This document shows, piece after piece, positions 14,503 to 20,980 of a DNA stretch of 20,980 bases. The notes under the pieces are model-generated. The model saw nothing but the letters and a program-made list of their open reading frames with translations. It did no database searches and was not told the DNA's origin. How positions within the stretch are numbered: the first letter of the stretch is position 1; each line of letters starts with the position of its first letter. Source of the stretch: Thermoplasmata archaeon (GTDB taxonomy: Archaea > Thermoplasmatota > Thermoplasmata > Halarchaeoplasmatales > Halarchaeoplasmataceae); NCBI GenBank assembly GCA_019594195.1, contig JAFDTP010000028.1:1-20980 (forward strand). The letters are read 5' to 3'. Made by a program: the position numbers and the translations under genes.

Positions 14503-15156
14503 ATGCACAAAACGACAGATATGGATATGGAAAAGAATATCTTAGAGGAGAACGAGAAGATAGCCAAGAGTAACAGTGATCTTTTCCAAGAGAAGGGTGT
14601 GCGAGCCTTCAATATCCTGGGTGCGATAGGTTCTGGTAAGACTTCACTCATAGAAAGATTGAAAGAGGGCATGGATCAAAAAGTCGGAGCCTTGGCCGGA
14701 GATCTGAACGGTAAAGACGACTATGAAAGGTTCAAAAAGAAGGATATGCCGGCTGTCGCGATCAATACGGGCAAGGACTGCCACCTAGACGCGCACTACG
14801 TCAATCATGGACTCGAAGATATAGATCTAGAGGTCCTCGATTTCCTCTTCATAGAAAATGTCGGAAACCTGATATGCCCGGTAGATTTTCCTCTCGGTAC
14901 AGAGGCGGACGTGGTTGTAGTGTCCGTCACTGAAGGAGACGATATGATAAGGAAGCATCCGCTGATATTCTCTAGAGCGGATCTTACGGTATTGAACAAG
15001 ATCGATCTAGCAGAGGCTATGGACGTTGATATCGAAACGATAGAGGAAGACCATCGAGAAGTCAACCCACACGGTACTCTGATAAAAACGAACGCGAAGA
15101 ATGGAAAGGGTATCGATAAGGTGGCTGATCTCCTAGATATACCTTATTCTGGTTGA
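14503..15156 (+). CDS. hypB: HypB, nickel-delivery GTPase
   Basis: A SIMIBI-class GTPase that, with HypA, loads nickel into [NiFe]-hydrogenase. P-loop GAIGSGKTS spans 40-48. Cys93-His94 in KDCHLDAHYV and Cys125 in ENVGNLICP are the inter-subunit metal site. NKIDL (165-169) gives guanine specificity. Like other archaeal HypB proteins it lacks the N-terminal CxxCGC and His-rich nickel stores of some bacterial forms. No hypA, other hyp genes or hydrogenase are in the window, so its client is unknown. The 217-residue length is normal. It converges with the PRPP synthase gene, with only 5 bp between stops. Expression is likely independent of the helicase because of its own TATA box. Confidence 0.95.
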   Translation: MHKTTDMDMEKNILEENEKIAKSNSDLFQEKGVRAFNILGAIGSGKTSLIERLKEGMDQKVGALAGDLNGKDDYERFKKKDMPAVAINTGKDCHLDAHYVNHGLEDIDLEVLDFLFIENVGNLICPVDFPLGTEADVVVVSVTEGDDMIRKHPLIFSRADLTVLNKIDLAEAMDVDIETIEEDHREVNPHGTLIKTNAKNGKGIDKVADLLDIPYSG

Positions 15157-15161
15157 TCTCT

Positions 15162-16010
15162 TCAAACTATCTCGTCTACCAGCAGCGTTGCCACTGAAAC
15201 CTCACTTTTCTCCTGCTCTATGGTATCTGTACAGAATACCGTGTCACAGGCGCTGTCAAGCCTATGCTCCGCATCATCAACGAAGAGTCCATGGGTGCAG
15301 CCCGCGTGAACTTCTTCAGCCCCTGATCCCTTCAGCTGCTCGGCTGCTTCAGTCATCGTACCTCCCGTCGCTATTATATCGTCGAGTATGACTGCAGATT
15401 TTCCTTCAACATCTATATTTTTTGGTTTGATCTCTACCGTGTTAGCGTCGATCCTCGTCTTTTCCAGGTAATCCCATTCGAGACCGACGGAAAGAGCTGC
15501 CTCTTTTACCACGTCTTTCGCTCCTTCGTCGGGAGCTATAAGTAGGTCGGGATCTTTCACTTCCATCGAATGTTCTGCCAGTTTTGTCATCGCGGAGACG
15601 TTTTGAGCGGGTATATCGAAAAAATCCACTATCTCTTCAGAATGAAGATCTACACTGCAGAACTCATCTGCCTCCACCCCGATCCTTTTGGCGAAAGCTT
15701 TAGCACTTATCGCCTCGCCGTTATCAAAGATAGTGTCCTGCCTGCCGTAGGCATAATAAGGTACGATCACCTTTATCGAAGCGGCTCCGTTCTCCTTCAA
15801 AGCGTTCTGGATCATGAAAAGTTCCAGCAGGTGCCTGTTAGGATAAGTCGTCTGAACTAACGTACAGTCTCGATCTTGAACATCGCCTTCAAGCTTGACG
15901 TATATCTCACCGTCTGGAAATACTTTCGTCTTTACTTCGGTAGTTTCCACGTCGATCTTATTTTCCAATCTTTTGCACAGTAAAGGTGAGGCCGGTCCTT
16001 TAACTAACAT
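15162..16010 (-). CDS. prs: Ribose-phosphate pyrophosphokinase (PRPP synthase)
   Basis: Makes PRPP from ribose 5-phosphate and ATP for nucleotide, His and Trp synthesis. Conserved elements are FPDGEIYVKL (31-40), the catalytic flexible-loop region YYAYGRQDTIFDNGEAISAK, the SVDLHSE metal/ATP region and the ribose-phosphate loop ILDDIIATGGTM. The 282-residue length is typical of short archaeal enzymes. The ATG at 16010 begins MLVKGPAS. An AT-rich segment near 16040-16050 could be the promoter. It is divergent from the NAC gene and convergent with hypB. A PRPP-binding-type regulator (gfcR) lies 2 kb away, but direct regulation is speculation. Confidence 0.95.
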   Translation of the reverse strand: MLVKGPASPLLCKRLENKIDVETTEVKTKVFPDGEIYVKLEGDVQDRDCTLVQTTYPNRHLLELFMIQNALKENGAASIKVIVPYYAYGRQDTIFDNGEAISAKAFAKRIGVEADEFCSVDLHSEEIVDFFDIPAQNVSAMTKLAEHSMEVKDPDLLIAPDEGAKDVVKEAALSVGLEWDYLEKTRIDANTVEIKPKNIDVEGKSAVILDDIIATGGTMTEAAEQLKGSGAEEVHAGCTHGLFVDDAEHRLDSACDTVFCTDTIEQEKSEVSVATLLVDEIV

Positions 16011-16090
16011 AAGTCATCATAGATGGAATGTTTTCTACTAATTTATTTTTTTTGAGTGCTCGAACTGAGCATGCGAAGCTCCGAAACCGT

Positions 16091-16097
16091 TTTATAA
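16091..16097 (+). promoter_or_regulatory. TATA box of the NAC gene
   Basis: TTTATAA after an ACCG run, centred about 36 nt before the ATG at 16130, predicts initiation near 16120. AGGT at 16118-16121 is a weak possible ribosome site that would lie at the transcript's extreme 5' end. Confidence 0.5.
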
Positions 16098-16129
16098 CTT
16101 TCGTGCAGTACCAAGTCAGGTAAGATAAA

Positions 16130-16471
16130 ATGATGCCAGGCGGTGGAAATTCCAGACAGATGAAACGCATGATGAAGAAGATGGGACTCGAGAGCAACGA
16201 ACTCGACGCTAATAAGGTCATAATAGAGACCGACGATAAAAATCTAGTTTTCGACAGCCCTCAAGTGGTCGAGATGGACATGAAAGGTCAGCATATGTAC
16301 CAGATCGTCGGAGAGCCGAGGGAAGAAGCTCCAGAGGGGAAAGTACTCATACCTGATGAAGATATAGAGATGGTTTCTGAAAGAGCGGGTGTCTCTGAAG
16401 AAGAGGCAAAGAAGGCGCTCGAAGAAGCTGACGGAGAACCAGCTGAAGCGATAATAAATCTTCAATCCTGA
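16130..16471 (+). CDS. nac: Archaeal nascent polypeptide-associated complex protein (alpha-NAC)
   Basis: A ribosome-associated homodimeric chaperone that binds emerging polypeptides. The N-terminus MPGGGNSRQMKRMMKKMG is the basic ribosome-binding segment. The NAC barrel follows (about 28-72, including NLVFDSPQVVEMDMKGQHMYQ), and a UBA domain ends the protein (about 74-113, VSEEEAKKALEEADGEPAEA). Length 113 is normal. Two ATGs in tandem at 16130 and 16133 make the first residue uncertain. It is convergent with lysS across 13 bp, with no room for a separate terminator. Confidence 0.95.
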   Translation: MMPGGGNSRQMKRMMKKMGLESNELDANKVIIETDDKNLVFDSPQVVEMDMKGQHMYQIVGEPREEAPEGKVLIPDEDIEMVSERAGVSEEEAKKALEEADGEPAEAIINLQS

Positions 16472-16484
16472 ACGTGAAGGATGA

Positions 16485-17990
16485 TCAAGTCGCTTCCCTG
16501 ATCCTCTCCTTAACGAATCCCTGTTCTAGTTGACTCAAAAATCTTCCCAACCGCGGACCTTTATCCTGTCCCAGCAGTATCTTGTAGAACGAGCGGAAGG
16601 CTTTGCCCTTCGCCACGTCCACTCCCTCTGCCGTTTCATGCACAAGTCTGTGTAGTTCCTCCGAATCCCATTCGGTTTCCTCTATTGAATCCAGATATGA
16701 CGAAAGGAATCTTTTTTCATCTTCATCCAATTCTATATCGGGCATATCTTCTTTTAATGAAAATTTCACCATGTCCGGTGCAAAATTTGCCAGCCAATAC
16801 TCTACATTTTTCGCCCTATCGATGAATTTTTCGTAGTCCTCTTCTCTCTCGTATTCTATCTGACCTGTATTCTTCGCTACTTCCCAAATCTTATCCATGT
16901 CATCATATATCTGAACAAGATTGACTAGATGTCGGTAAGGGATGCGCTGAGGGCTCTCTGAAGGCACCTCACCGGTCTGAGATAATTCGTAAGTTCTATT
17001 TTTTTCGACGTCCTCCTCTTCAAAATATATCCTCTCACAATCGTCATACCTGTCGACAAGATCCAGAAGGCCGAGACCAGGATCGAAATCTATGTGAGTC
17101 CTGGGTTTGCTGTCCATTATCAAGAATCGGAGCACTTCGGGAGAGACCATATTCAGCATGTCTTCGGTCTTGATAGCAACACCCGAAGAGGACGACATAG
17201 GACCTTCTCCCTTCAACTGTATCCATTCATAAACAACTGGGTGAGGGGGCTCGGCATCTAGAACTTCCTCTATTATCCTTTTTCCAGTATCCCAAGAACC
17301 ACCTGACGCGGAATGATCTTTACCGAAAGGTTCACAGTCGATACCGAGTATCCACCATCGAGCGGGCCAATCGCACCTCCAGGGTAGTTTACCGTCATCC
17401 TTTCTTATGTCCGCCCTCCCTTCATGACCGCATCCGCACTCGTAAATCACGTGAGGGTCCTCAAAACCTTTGACTTCACTGTCACCTATATTTCCGCACT
17501 CGGAACATATAGGATTATAAGGAAACCATCCTTCCTCCAACTCCCTCCCTGTCTCTTCCACCATTATCTCGGCTACGCTGTCCTTATTCTCTATGATGGT
17601 CCTGGTAGCTTCTTCATAATCGCCCTGTGCGTACATCTCGTGAGCGTACAGGACTTCAAGATCTACACCCAGTTCATCAAGGGAGTCTAAAAAAGGATCC
17701 ATGAAATGTTCAGCATAATTTTCGTGATCGCCGCACGGACAGGGTATCTCACTGAGCGGTTTACCTATGTGATCTTCGAATGAGTCGTCTAAAAAAGGAT
17801 AAGAGCGCCTCAAGGGATCGATAGAATCCACAATCAACAATAGTTCTCCTTCTGAAGCCCTTGATACTGCTTCTCCGGTCAATATCTCTCTGATATGGCC
17901 CAAGTGTATAGGTCCGGACGGGGCCTCACCGGTGGCGATCAGTGGTTTTTCCGAGTTTATATTTTCCGTTTCAGCGTCAGCCCAATGCAT
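16485..17990 (-). CDS. lysS: Lysyl-tRNA synthetase, class I
   Basis: Charges tRNA-Lys. This is the class I enzyme found in most euryarchaea rather than the class II enzyme of most bacteria. The HIGH element is HLGH (29-32) in APSGPIHLGHIRE and the KMSKS equivalent is MSSSSG (265-270). Zinc-binding-type cysteines occur at CSEC (162-165) and CGC (185-187), and RCDWPARWWILGIDCEPFGKDH is the characteristic active-site block. The C-terminal helical tRNA-binding region is complete; 501 residues is normal. It follows gfcR by 19 nt, with GAGG and GAAGG ribosome-site candidates in the gap, so the two genes are probably cotranscribed. Confidence 0.97.
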   Translation of the reverse strand: MHWADAETENINSEKPLIATGEAPSGPIHLGHIREILTGEAVSRASEGELLLIVDSIDPLRRSYPFLDDSFEDHIGKPLSEIPCPCGDHENYAEHFMDPFLDSLDELGVDLEVLYAHEMYAQGDYEEATRTIIENKDSVAEIMVEETGRELEEGWFPYNPICSECGNIGDSEVKGFEDPHVIYECGCGHEGRADIRKDDGKLPWRCDWPARWWILGIDCEPFGKDHSASGGSWDTGKRIIEEVLDAEPPHPVVYEWIQLKGEGPMSSSSGVAIKTEDMLNMVSPEVLRFLIMDSKPRTHIDFDPGLGLLDLVDRYDDCERIYFEEEDVEKNRTYELSQTGEVPSESPQRIPYRHLVNLVQIYDDMDKIWEVAKNTGQIEYEREEDYEKFIDRAKNVEYWLANFAPDMVKFSLKEDMPDIELDEDEKRFLSSYLDSIEETEWDSEELHRLVHETAEGVDVAKGKAFRSFYKILLGQDKGPRLGRFLSQLEQGFVKERIREAT

Positions 17991-18009
17991 CTTACAACCT
18001 TCAACCTCT

Positions 18010-18609
18010 TCAACCTATCAATCTCGCTCTGATCAGAGCTCTGAGTGGAACACCTAGAACATCGTCTCTGCCGTTTTTATTGACCATGACAGTGCATAAC
18101 TTGACATTAGCACCTTCATCTTCAAGATCCTTGACAGCACCTTTCATCGTCTCTCCAGTATTGATCACATCATCGACTATTACTATATTCTTTCCATCTA
18201 CACCAGCATAGTTGGATGCTAGAGTTCCGCCGCCTTCTCCTCTGTTCTCTTGTGGAGGTCTGTAGACGGCGAGCTCCCTATCCAATTGATCAGAGACCAT
18301 AACGGCTACTGGAACTCCGTTTACAGCGAGACCTGTGACAGTATCCAACTCTTCATCCATCATCTCGAGTTCTTCTATTATTATATCTGAAAATAAACTT
18401 GCCCAAAGACCTATCCTCCGACCAAAAACTCCAATAGATCTCCAGCCTATCTTCACGTCCATCGGAGGCTGTTTCTCTTCGATATCACGAGTCAAGAGCC
18501 AAGTAACAGTATCGGGTGAAACGTTGAGCTCATCAGCTATCTCTTTTTCTTTCAATCCCCTTTCTTTGAGTCTTTTTGCCTTATCTACCAACTTCTCAAT
18601 TCCTTTCAT
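18010..18609 (-). CDS. gfcR: GfcR-type transcriptional regulator (HTH plus phosphoribosyltransferase domain)
   Basis: An N-terminal helix-turn-helix (KEKEIADELNVSPDTVTWLLT) is joined to an orotate phosphoribosyltransferase-like domain ending in IVIVDDVINTGETMK, the PRPP-binding loop. Proteins of this type include GfcR of Haloferax volcanii, a regulator of sugar catabolism genes, and were earlier annotated as PyrE-like. The frame stays open to 18672, but I start at ATG 18609 (199 residues) because the family begins at MKGIEKLVDKA and because the likely TATA box (18642-18652) lies inside the extension. Target genes here are unknown; cotranscription with lysS suggests constitutive rather than sugar-specific expression. 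Regulation by PRPP-like ligands is inferred from the domain. Confidence 0.92.
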   Translation of the reverse strand: MKGIEKLVDKAKRLKERGLKEKEIADELNVSPDTVTWLLTRDIEEKQPPMDVKIGWRSIGVFGRRIGLWASLFSDIIIEELEMMDEELDTVTGLAVNGVPVAVMVSDQLDRELAVYRPPQENRGEGGGTLASNYAGVDGKNIVIVDDVINTGETMKGAVKDLEDEGANVKLCTVMVNKNGRDDVLGVPLRALIRARLIG

Positions 18610-18641
18610 CGTCTCACTCGGCACGTAAATCGAACAATCAC

Positions 18642-18652
18642 TATTTAATATT
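18642..18652 (-). promoter_or_regulatory. TATA box of the gfcR-lysS operon
   Basis: AATATTAAATA on the minus strand is centred about 38 nt before ATG 18609, predicting initiation near 18620 and a short leader containing GAGTGAG. Its position excludes the longer gfcR reading from 18672 as the main product. Confidence 0.55.
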
Positions 18653-18705
18653 GTGGTGGAGACCACTCTCAAAGGCGGTTGAAAAACTATCGAAATTTGA
18701 ACTCA

Positions 18706-20511
18706 TCATACGATGATACCGAGCTCTTCCAGTTTCTCTTCTGTAGGATGCCCGTTCTGATCCCAGCCTCTCTCCTTGTAATAGTCGCTTAGCATATCTT
18801 CAACCTGTTCTTTAGTGAGTTTAGCTCCATCCAGGTCTTCGACCGGAGTAGGAGTAGAAAACTGCTCTGGAACATGTATCTTCTTTTCGAGACCGGGGTG
18901 CTGTTCCAGCCCATAGAGCCTCTCCAAGTTGTATATCCTCTCGCCAGTCCTGTAGACCTCTTCAGCCGTTAGTTCGAGGCCCAGGTGGGCATCTATGAAT
19001 TCGCTCATCATCTCGGGGGAGTAGACATCTCTCCCGGTCAGCTTGCAGGAACCCAAAGTATCGTGAAGTGTGACATAGTTTTCTCTCCAGGCTACGTATT
19101 CCTTCCCATCGGTTGATCTTCTATCTTTTTCCATCATCGACCAATCACCTGTATCGTCCGTCGTCTTACCTCCGCCGAGCTCTATCCCGTCGCAGTCGGA
19201 CCTCAGGTGACAGGCACCTCTGGTAGAAGTGTAGAATCCCAACCCCATACCTTTCAATGCTCTTGGATCGTAAGCCGGTGGACTCATGCCGTTGACGTGC
19301 ACCGCGAGTTCACCTCTATCGAATCTTTCGCCGATGCCTTTCACACCTTCAGCTGCGATATCTCCAAGACCTTCCCTGTGAGCTGTCTTTCTGATGAGTT
19401 CCTGGACTTTTTCAGCGTCGCCGAACTCTATCTCTTCTTCTATTTCGCCCTCTTCGCTCAATCTCATCAAAAATCCAAGTGCGTTTCCAGCGCTTATAGT
19501 GTCCATCCCAAGGTCATCACACAGATGATTGGCCCTAGCGACTTCTTCGATATCTCCTATCTCGAGATTCGATCCCAAAGCGAAAGAGGTTTCGTATTCT
19601 ACATCAACTATGTCTTTATAGACCTGGCCGCACCTGCAGGGACATCTATGGCAGCCGTTGTTGCCACTGATATCTTCTTCCCAATGATAGCTGCTGAGTT
19701 TATCAGCATCTTCAAAAGAACCGCTCTCCCAGTACCTTGTCGGAAATATACCGAGCTCGGAAGCCATGCCGCTGAACTTTATCGTTCCATGGGAACTATA
19801 GGCGTCGTAACTCTCCTTTCCGACCCCGTCTTCATCAGTGAACTCGCTGAAAGCACTGCTTCTGACTTCACTCAGTTTTTCGGGTTTTACCGACTCCACT
19901 TCTTTACGACCGTTCACGACCATACCTTTAAGGTTCTTCCAGCCCATGACCGCACCTAGACCGGTCCTACCTACTTCTCTGTCATCCCCGGATATGATAG
20001 CGAATTTTACCAGGTTTTCTCCAGCCGGTCCTATCACCGCAGCGCTGCCTCCGTGTCTTTCCTTCAATATCTCTTCTGACTCCTTTATGCCTAATCCACC
20101 CAGCTCAGTAGCCTCGTTGACAAAGATACCTTCCTCTCCGATAGATAGATAGCTCAGATCATCAGCCCTGCCTTTAATTACGATAGCGTCGAAACCCGCT
20201 TTTTTTACCTCCTCCCCTAAAGAACCGCCGAAGATACCTTCAGCCATTATCCCAGTAAGAGGAGACTTCGAGTAGAAGCCACATTTTTCTGTCATCGGGA
20301 TCTTACTGCCGTTGAGAGCCCCTGGAACGAATACGAGAGGGTTCTCCTCAGAGAAAGCCTCGACCTTCCCTTCCGTTTCTTCATAAAGCAGTTTGATGCC
20401 AAGCCCGTTTCCTCCCAGATATTTTTTGATCACTTCATCCTCGAGCTCTTCTTCTTCTATTTTACCTTCTGATAGGTCAACCTTCAATATTTTATTCCAT
20501 GTACCCGCCAT
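18706..20511 (-). CDS. aor: Aldehyde:ferredoxin oxidoreductase (tungsten enzyme family)
   Basis: A 601-residue cytoplasmic oxidoreductase of the AOR family, oxidising aldehydes to acids with ferredoxin as acceptor, using a tungsto-bispterin and a [4Fe-4S] cluster. The N-terminus TWNKILKVDLSEGKI and LGGNGLGIKLLYEE are typical. Cluster ligands are Cys287, Cys290 and Cys294 in GCHRCPCRCG, with Cys489 in TLGSCKLTG; Cys292 is extra. The pterin-binding regions GRTGLGAVMGWKNLKG and TSTRGACHLRS are present, with Trp191 where many relatives have Ser. All structural features of a working enzyme are seen. Physiological substrate cannot be assigned. It appears monocistronic. The MoaE-like gene is the only pterin-pathway relative in the window. 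Confidence 0.95.
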   Translation of the reverse strand: MAGTWNKILKVDLSEGKIEEEELEDEVIKKYLGGNGLGIKLLYEETEGKVEAFSEENPLVFVPGALNGSKIPMTEKCGFYSKSPLTGIMAEGIFGGSLGEEVKKAGFDAIVIKGRADDLSYLSIGEEGIFVNEATELGGLGIKESEEILKERHGGSAAVIGPAGENLVKFAIISGDDREVGRTGLGAVMGWKNLKGMVVNGRKEVESVKPEKLSEVRSSAFSEFTDEDGVGKESYDAYSSHGTIKFSGMASELGIFPTRYWESGSFEDADKLSSYHWEEDISGNNGCHRCPCRCGQVYKDIVDVEYETSFALGSNLEIGDIEEVARANHLCDDLGMDTISAGNALGFLMRLSEEGEIEEEIEFGDAEKVQELIRKTAHREGLGDIAAEGVKGIGERFDRGELAVHVNGMSPPAYDPRALKGMGLGFYTSTRGACHLRSDCDGIELGGGKTTDDTGDWSMMEKDRRSTDGKEYVAWRENYVTLHDTLGSCKLTGRDVYSPEMMSEFIDAHLGLELTAEEVYRTGERIYNLERLYGLEQHPGLEKKIHVPEQFSTPTPVEDLDGAKLTKEQVEDMLSDYYKERGWDQNGHPTEEKLEELGIIV

Positions 20512-20544
20512 CTTTAAACACTGCTTTCGGTAAAGGATTACTTC

Positions 20545-20590
20545 AATATAATTTTAATTGTAGATTTCAGTGAAAAATATAATTTTAATT
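20545..20590. repeat. 15-bp direct repeat upstream of aor
   Basis: AATATAATTTTAATT occurs identically at 20545-20559 and 20576-20590, a 31-bp period (about three helical turns). The copy nearer aor lies about 40 nt before its ATG and on the minus strand reads as a TATA-like box. This could be two regulator sites, tandem TATA boxes, or a local duplication. Confidence 0.7.
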
Positions 20591-20610
20591 ATACCAAATA
20601 CATTATTTTC

Positions 20611-20620
20611 TAGATATCTA
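20611..20620 (+). promoter_or_regulatory. Palindromic AT box, possible promoter of the structured region
   Basis: TAGATATCTA is a perfect 10-bp palindrome centred about 24-27 bp before the first arm of the interleaved inverted repeat at 20639. That spacing would suit a TATA box for a rightward RNA, though the match to archaeal TATA consensus is weak. Confidence 0.25.
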
Positions 20621-20638
20621 CTAACTACTTATCCAAGT

Positions 20639-20739
20639 GAGGAGGACATAACGAATTTAGTATGATCACGAAAACTAGCTTTGAGTGAGAGTGGGTGTAT
20701 TCCTACGGGGTTATGTTCTCCTCTATAATTATCATACTA
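20639..20739 (+). ncRNA. Putative structured RNA with pseudoknot-topology inverted repeats
   Basis: Arm A (20639-20652, GAGGAGGACATAAC) pairs along all 14 bases with A' (20710-20723), using one G.U wobble. Arm B (20658-20666, TAGTATGAT) pairs along 9 bases with B' (20731-20739), and a U.G pair extends it. The order A-B-A'-B' is that of a pseudoknot. Both wobbles pair only in a plus-strand RNA; on the minus strand they become A.C mismatches. No reading frame explains this. Alternatives are overlapping DNA operator sites, or part of an omega RNA/right end of an IS200/IS605 element. No RNA family is recognised. Confidence 0.4.
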
Positions 20740-20863
20740 GTTGATTCTTGCAGGATTGAGTGCTTTAAGTTTAAAATTATTTTCCGAACCTGCCAGGTGA
20801 GTCAACTGTTTCATTATGAAAGGTAACGACTCCTCTCTGAAATTATAGGGAACTCGTAACTTC

Positions 20864-20966
20864 TTTTAGGAAAGGTCACTTTCCTAAGACCGTAGGAATT
20901 TAGCACAAATTCCTACTAAATAGGAATCTGAGATTCCTATGCCATGAGGAATCTTTTGATTCCTCA
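20864..20966. repeat. Array of four adjacent related hairpins
   Basis: Four perfect or near-perfect stems start about every 26 bp: 20866-20874/20879-20887 (TTAGGAAAG), 20892-20901/20907-20916 (GTAGGAATTT), 20920-20928/20932-20940 (ATAGGAATC), and 20945-20953/20958-20966 (TGAGGAATC). All share a (T/G)AGGAA core, and differences between stems are compensated on the opposite arm. Short spacers (3-5 bp) and non-identical units exclude a CRISPR array. It may be a multi-hairpin RNA, a set of palindromic protein sites, or the terminus of a mobile element beyond the edge. The 20740-20863 stretch between this and the pseudoknot holds smaller palindromes (CCTGCCAGG at 20789-20797; GAGTC/GACTC at 20799-20832) and no gene. 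Confidence 0.8.
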
Positions 20967-20980
20967 GTGTTTTGAACTAA

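Noticed and set aside
12551..15156. XPD helicase and HypB as one operon
   Set aside because: HypB has its own well-placed TATA box and no ribosome site, favouring separate leaderless transcription, although read-through cannot be excluded.
18610..18672. N-terminal extension of gfcR by 21 residues
   Set aside because: The extension contains the probable TATA box and does not match the family N-terminus, which starts at ATG 18609.
19207..19959. 250-residue open frame antisense to aor
   Set aside because: It lies wholly within a well-supported AOR gene in the opposite strand, has no family resemblance, and reflects the low stop density opposite acidic coding sequence.
20864..20966. CRISPR array at the right edge
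   Set aside because: Units are themselves palindromes, not identical, and separated by only 3-5 bp; there are no unique spacers and no cas genes.
20902..20980. Short minus-strand open frame entering from the right edge as a TnpB C-terminus
   Set aside because: About 26 codons made almost entirely of hairpin sequence; no TnpB motif (RuvC or zinc-finger) can be recognised, so it cannot be called.

Overview
The window reads as archaeal chromosome, most likely from an anaerobic euryarchaeon living in salty water. The evidence is a class I lysyl-tRNA synthetase, an archaeal nascent-polypeptide-associated complex protein, a GfcR-type HTH/phosphoribosyltransferase regulator, family 4 uracil-DNA glycosylase, XPD helicase, archaeosortase-type (PGF-CTERM) C-termini, TATA boxes about 25-30 nt before several starts, and a tRNA without an encoded CCA. 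Proteins are strongly acidic (Asp/Glu rich), as in salt-adapted proteomes. Arg is mostly AGA/AGG and Ile often ATA, unlike the GC-rich Halobacteria. I cannot place the lineage further from sequence alone.

Layout. The left edge cuts a TnpB gene (minus strand, start at 182). Next come a ferredoxin-like protein missing two cluster ligands, a convergent MoaE-like protein missing most catalytic residues, and a DUF523-DUF1722 protein. From 2.2 to 6.1 kb are a possible 40-residue ORF, a Prx6-type peroxiredoxin, a cold-shock protein and a soluble REC-PAS-PAS-GAF histidine kinase. From 6.1 to 10.1 kb is a two-gene minus-strand operon of exported, membrane-anchored proteins: an Ig-like/CARDB-like protein and a 911-residue solute-binding protein. 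The halves of the latter's family-5 solute-binding fold are in swapped order. No ABC permease or ATPase is nearby.

The middle (10.3-12.5 kb, minus strand) holds tRNA-Ile(GAT) and an operon of cysteine synthase, OsmC-like protein and uracil-DNA glycosylase. XPD helicase and HypB follow on the plus strand, with the hypB TATA box lying on the helicase stop codon. Then come PRPP synthase (minus), NAC (plus) and a gfcR-lysS operon (minus). A large aldehyde:ferredoxin oxidoreductase gene (minus) ends the coding part.

The last 469 bases (20512-20980) carry no recognisable gene but are the most structured DNA here: a 15-bp direct repeat upstream of aor, an interleaved pair of long inverted repeats (pseudoknot topology) with G.U wobbles favouring a plus-strand RNA, and four adjacent related hairpins. 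This could be an unannotated structured RNA or the end of an IS200/IS605-type element continuing beyond the window.

Together the genes combine housekeeping (translation, PRPP, DNA repair), redox and sulfur defence (peroxiredoxin, OsmC, cysteine synthase), Ni and W/Mo cofactor enzymology (HypB, AOR, MoaE-like) and a surface-anchored solute-capture system.
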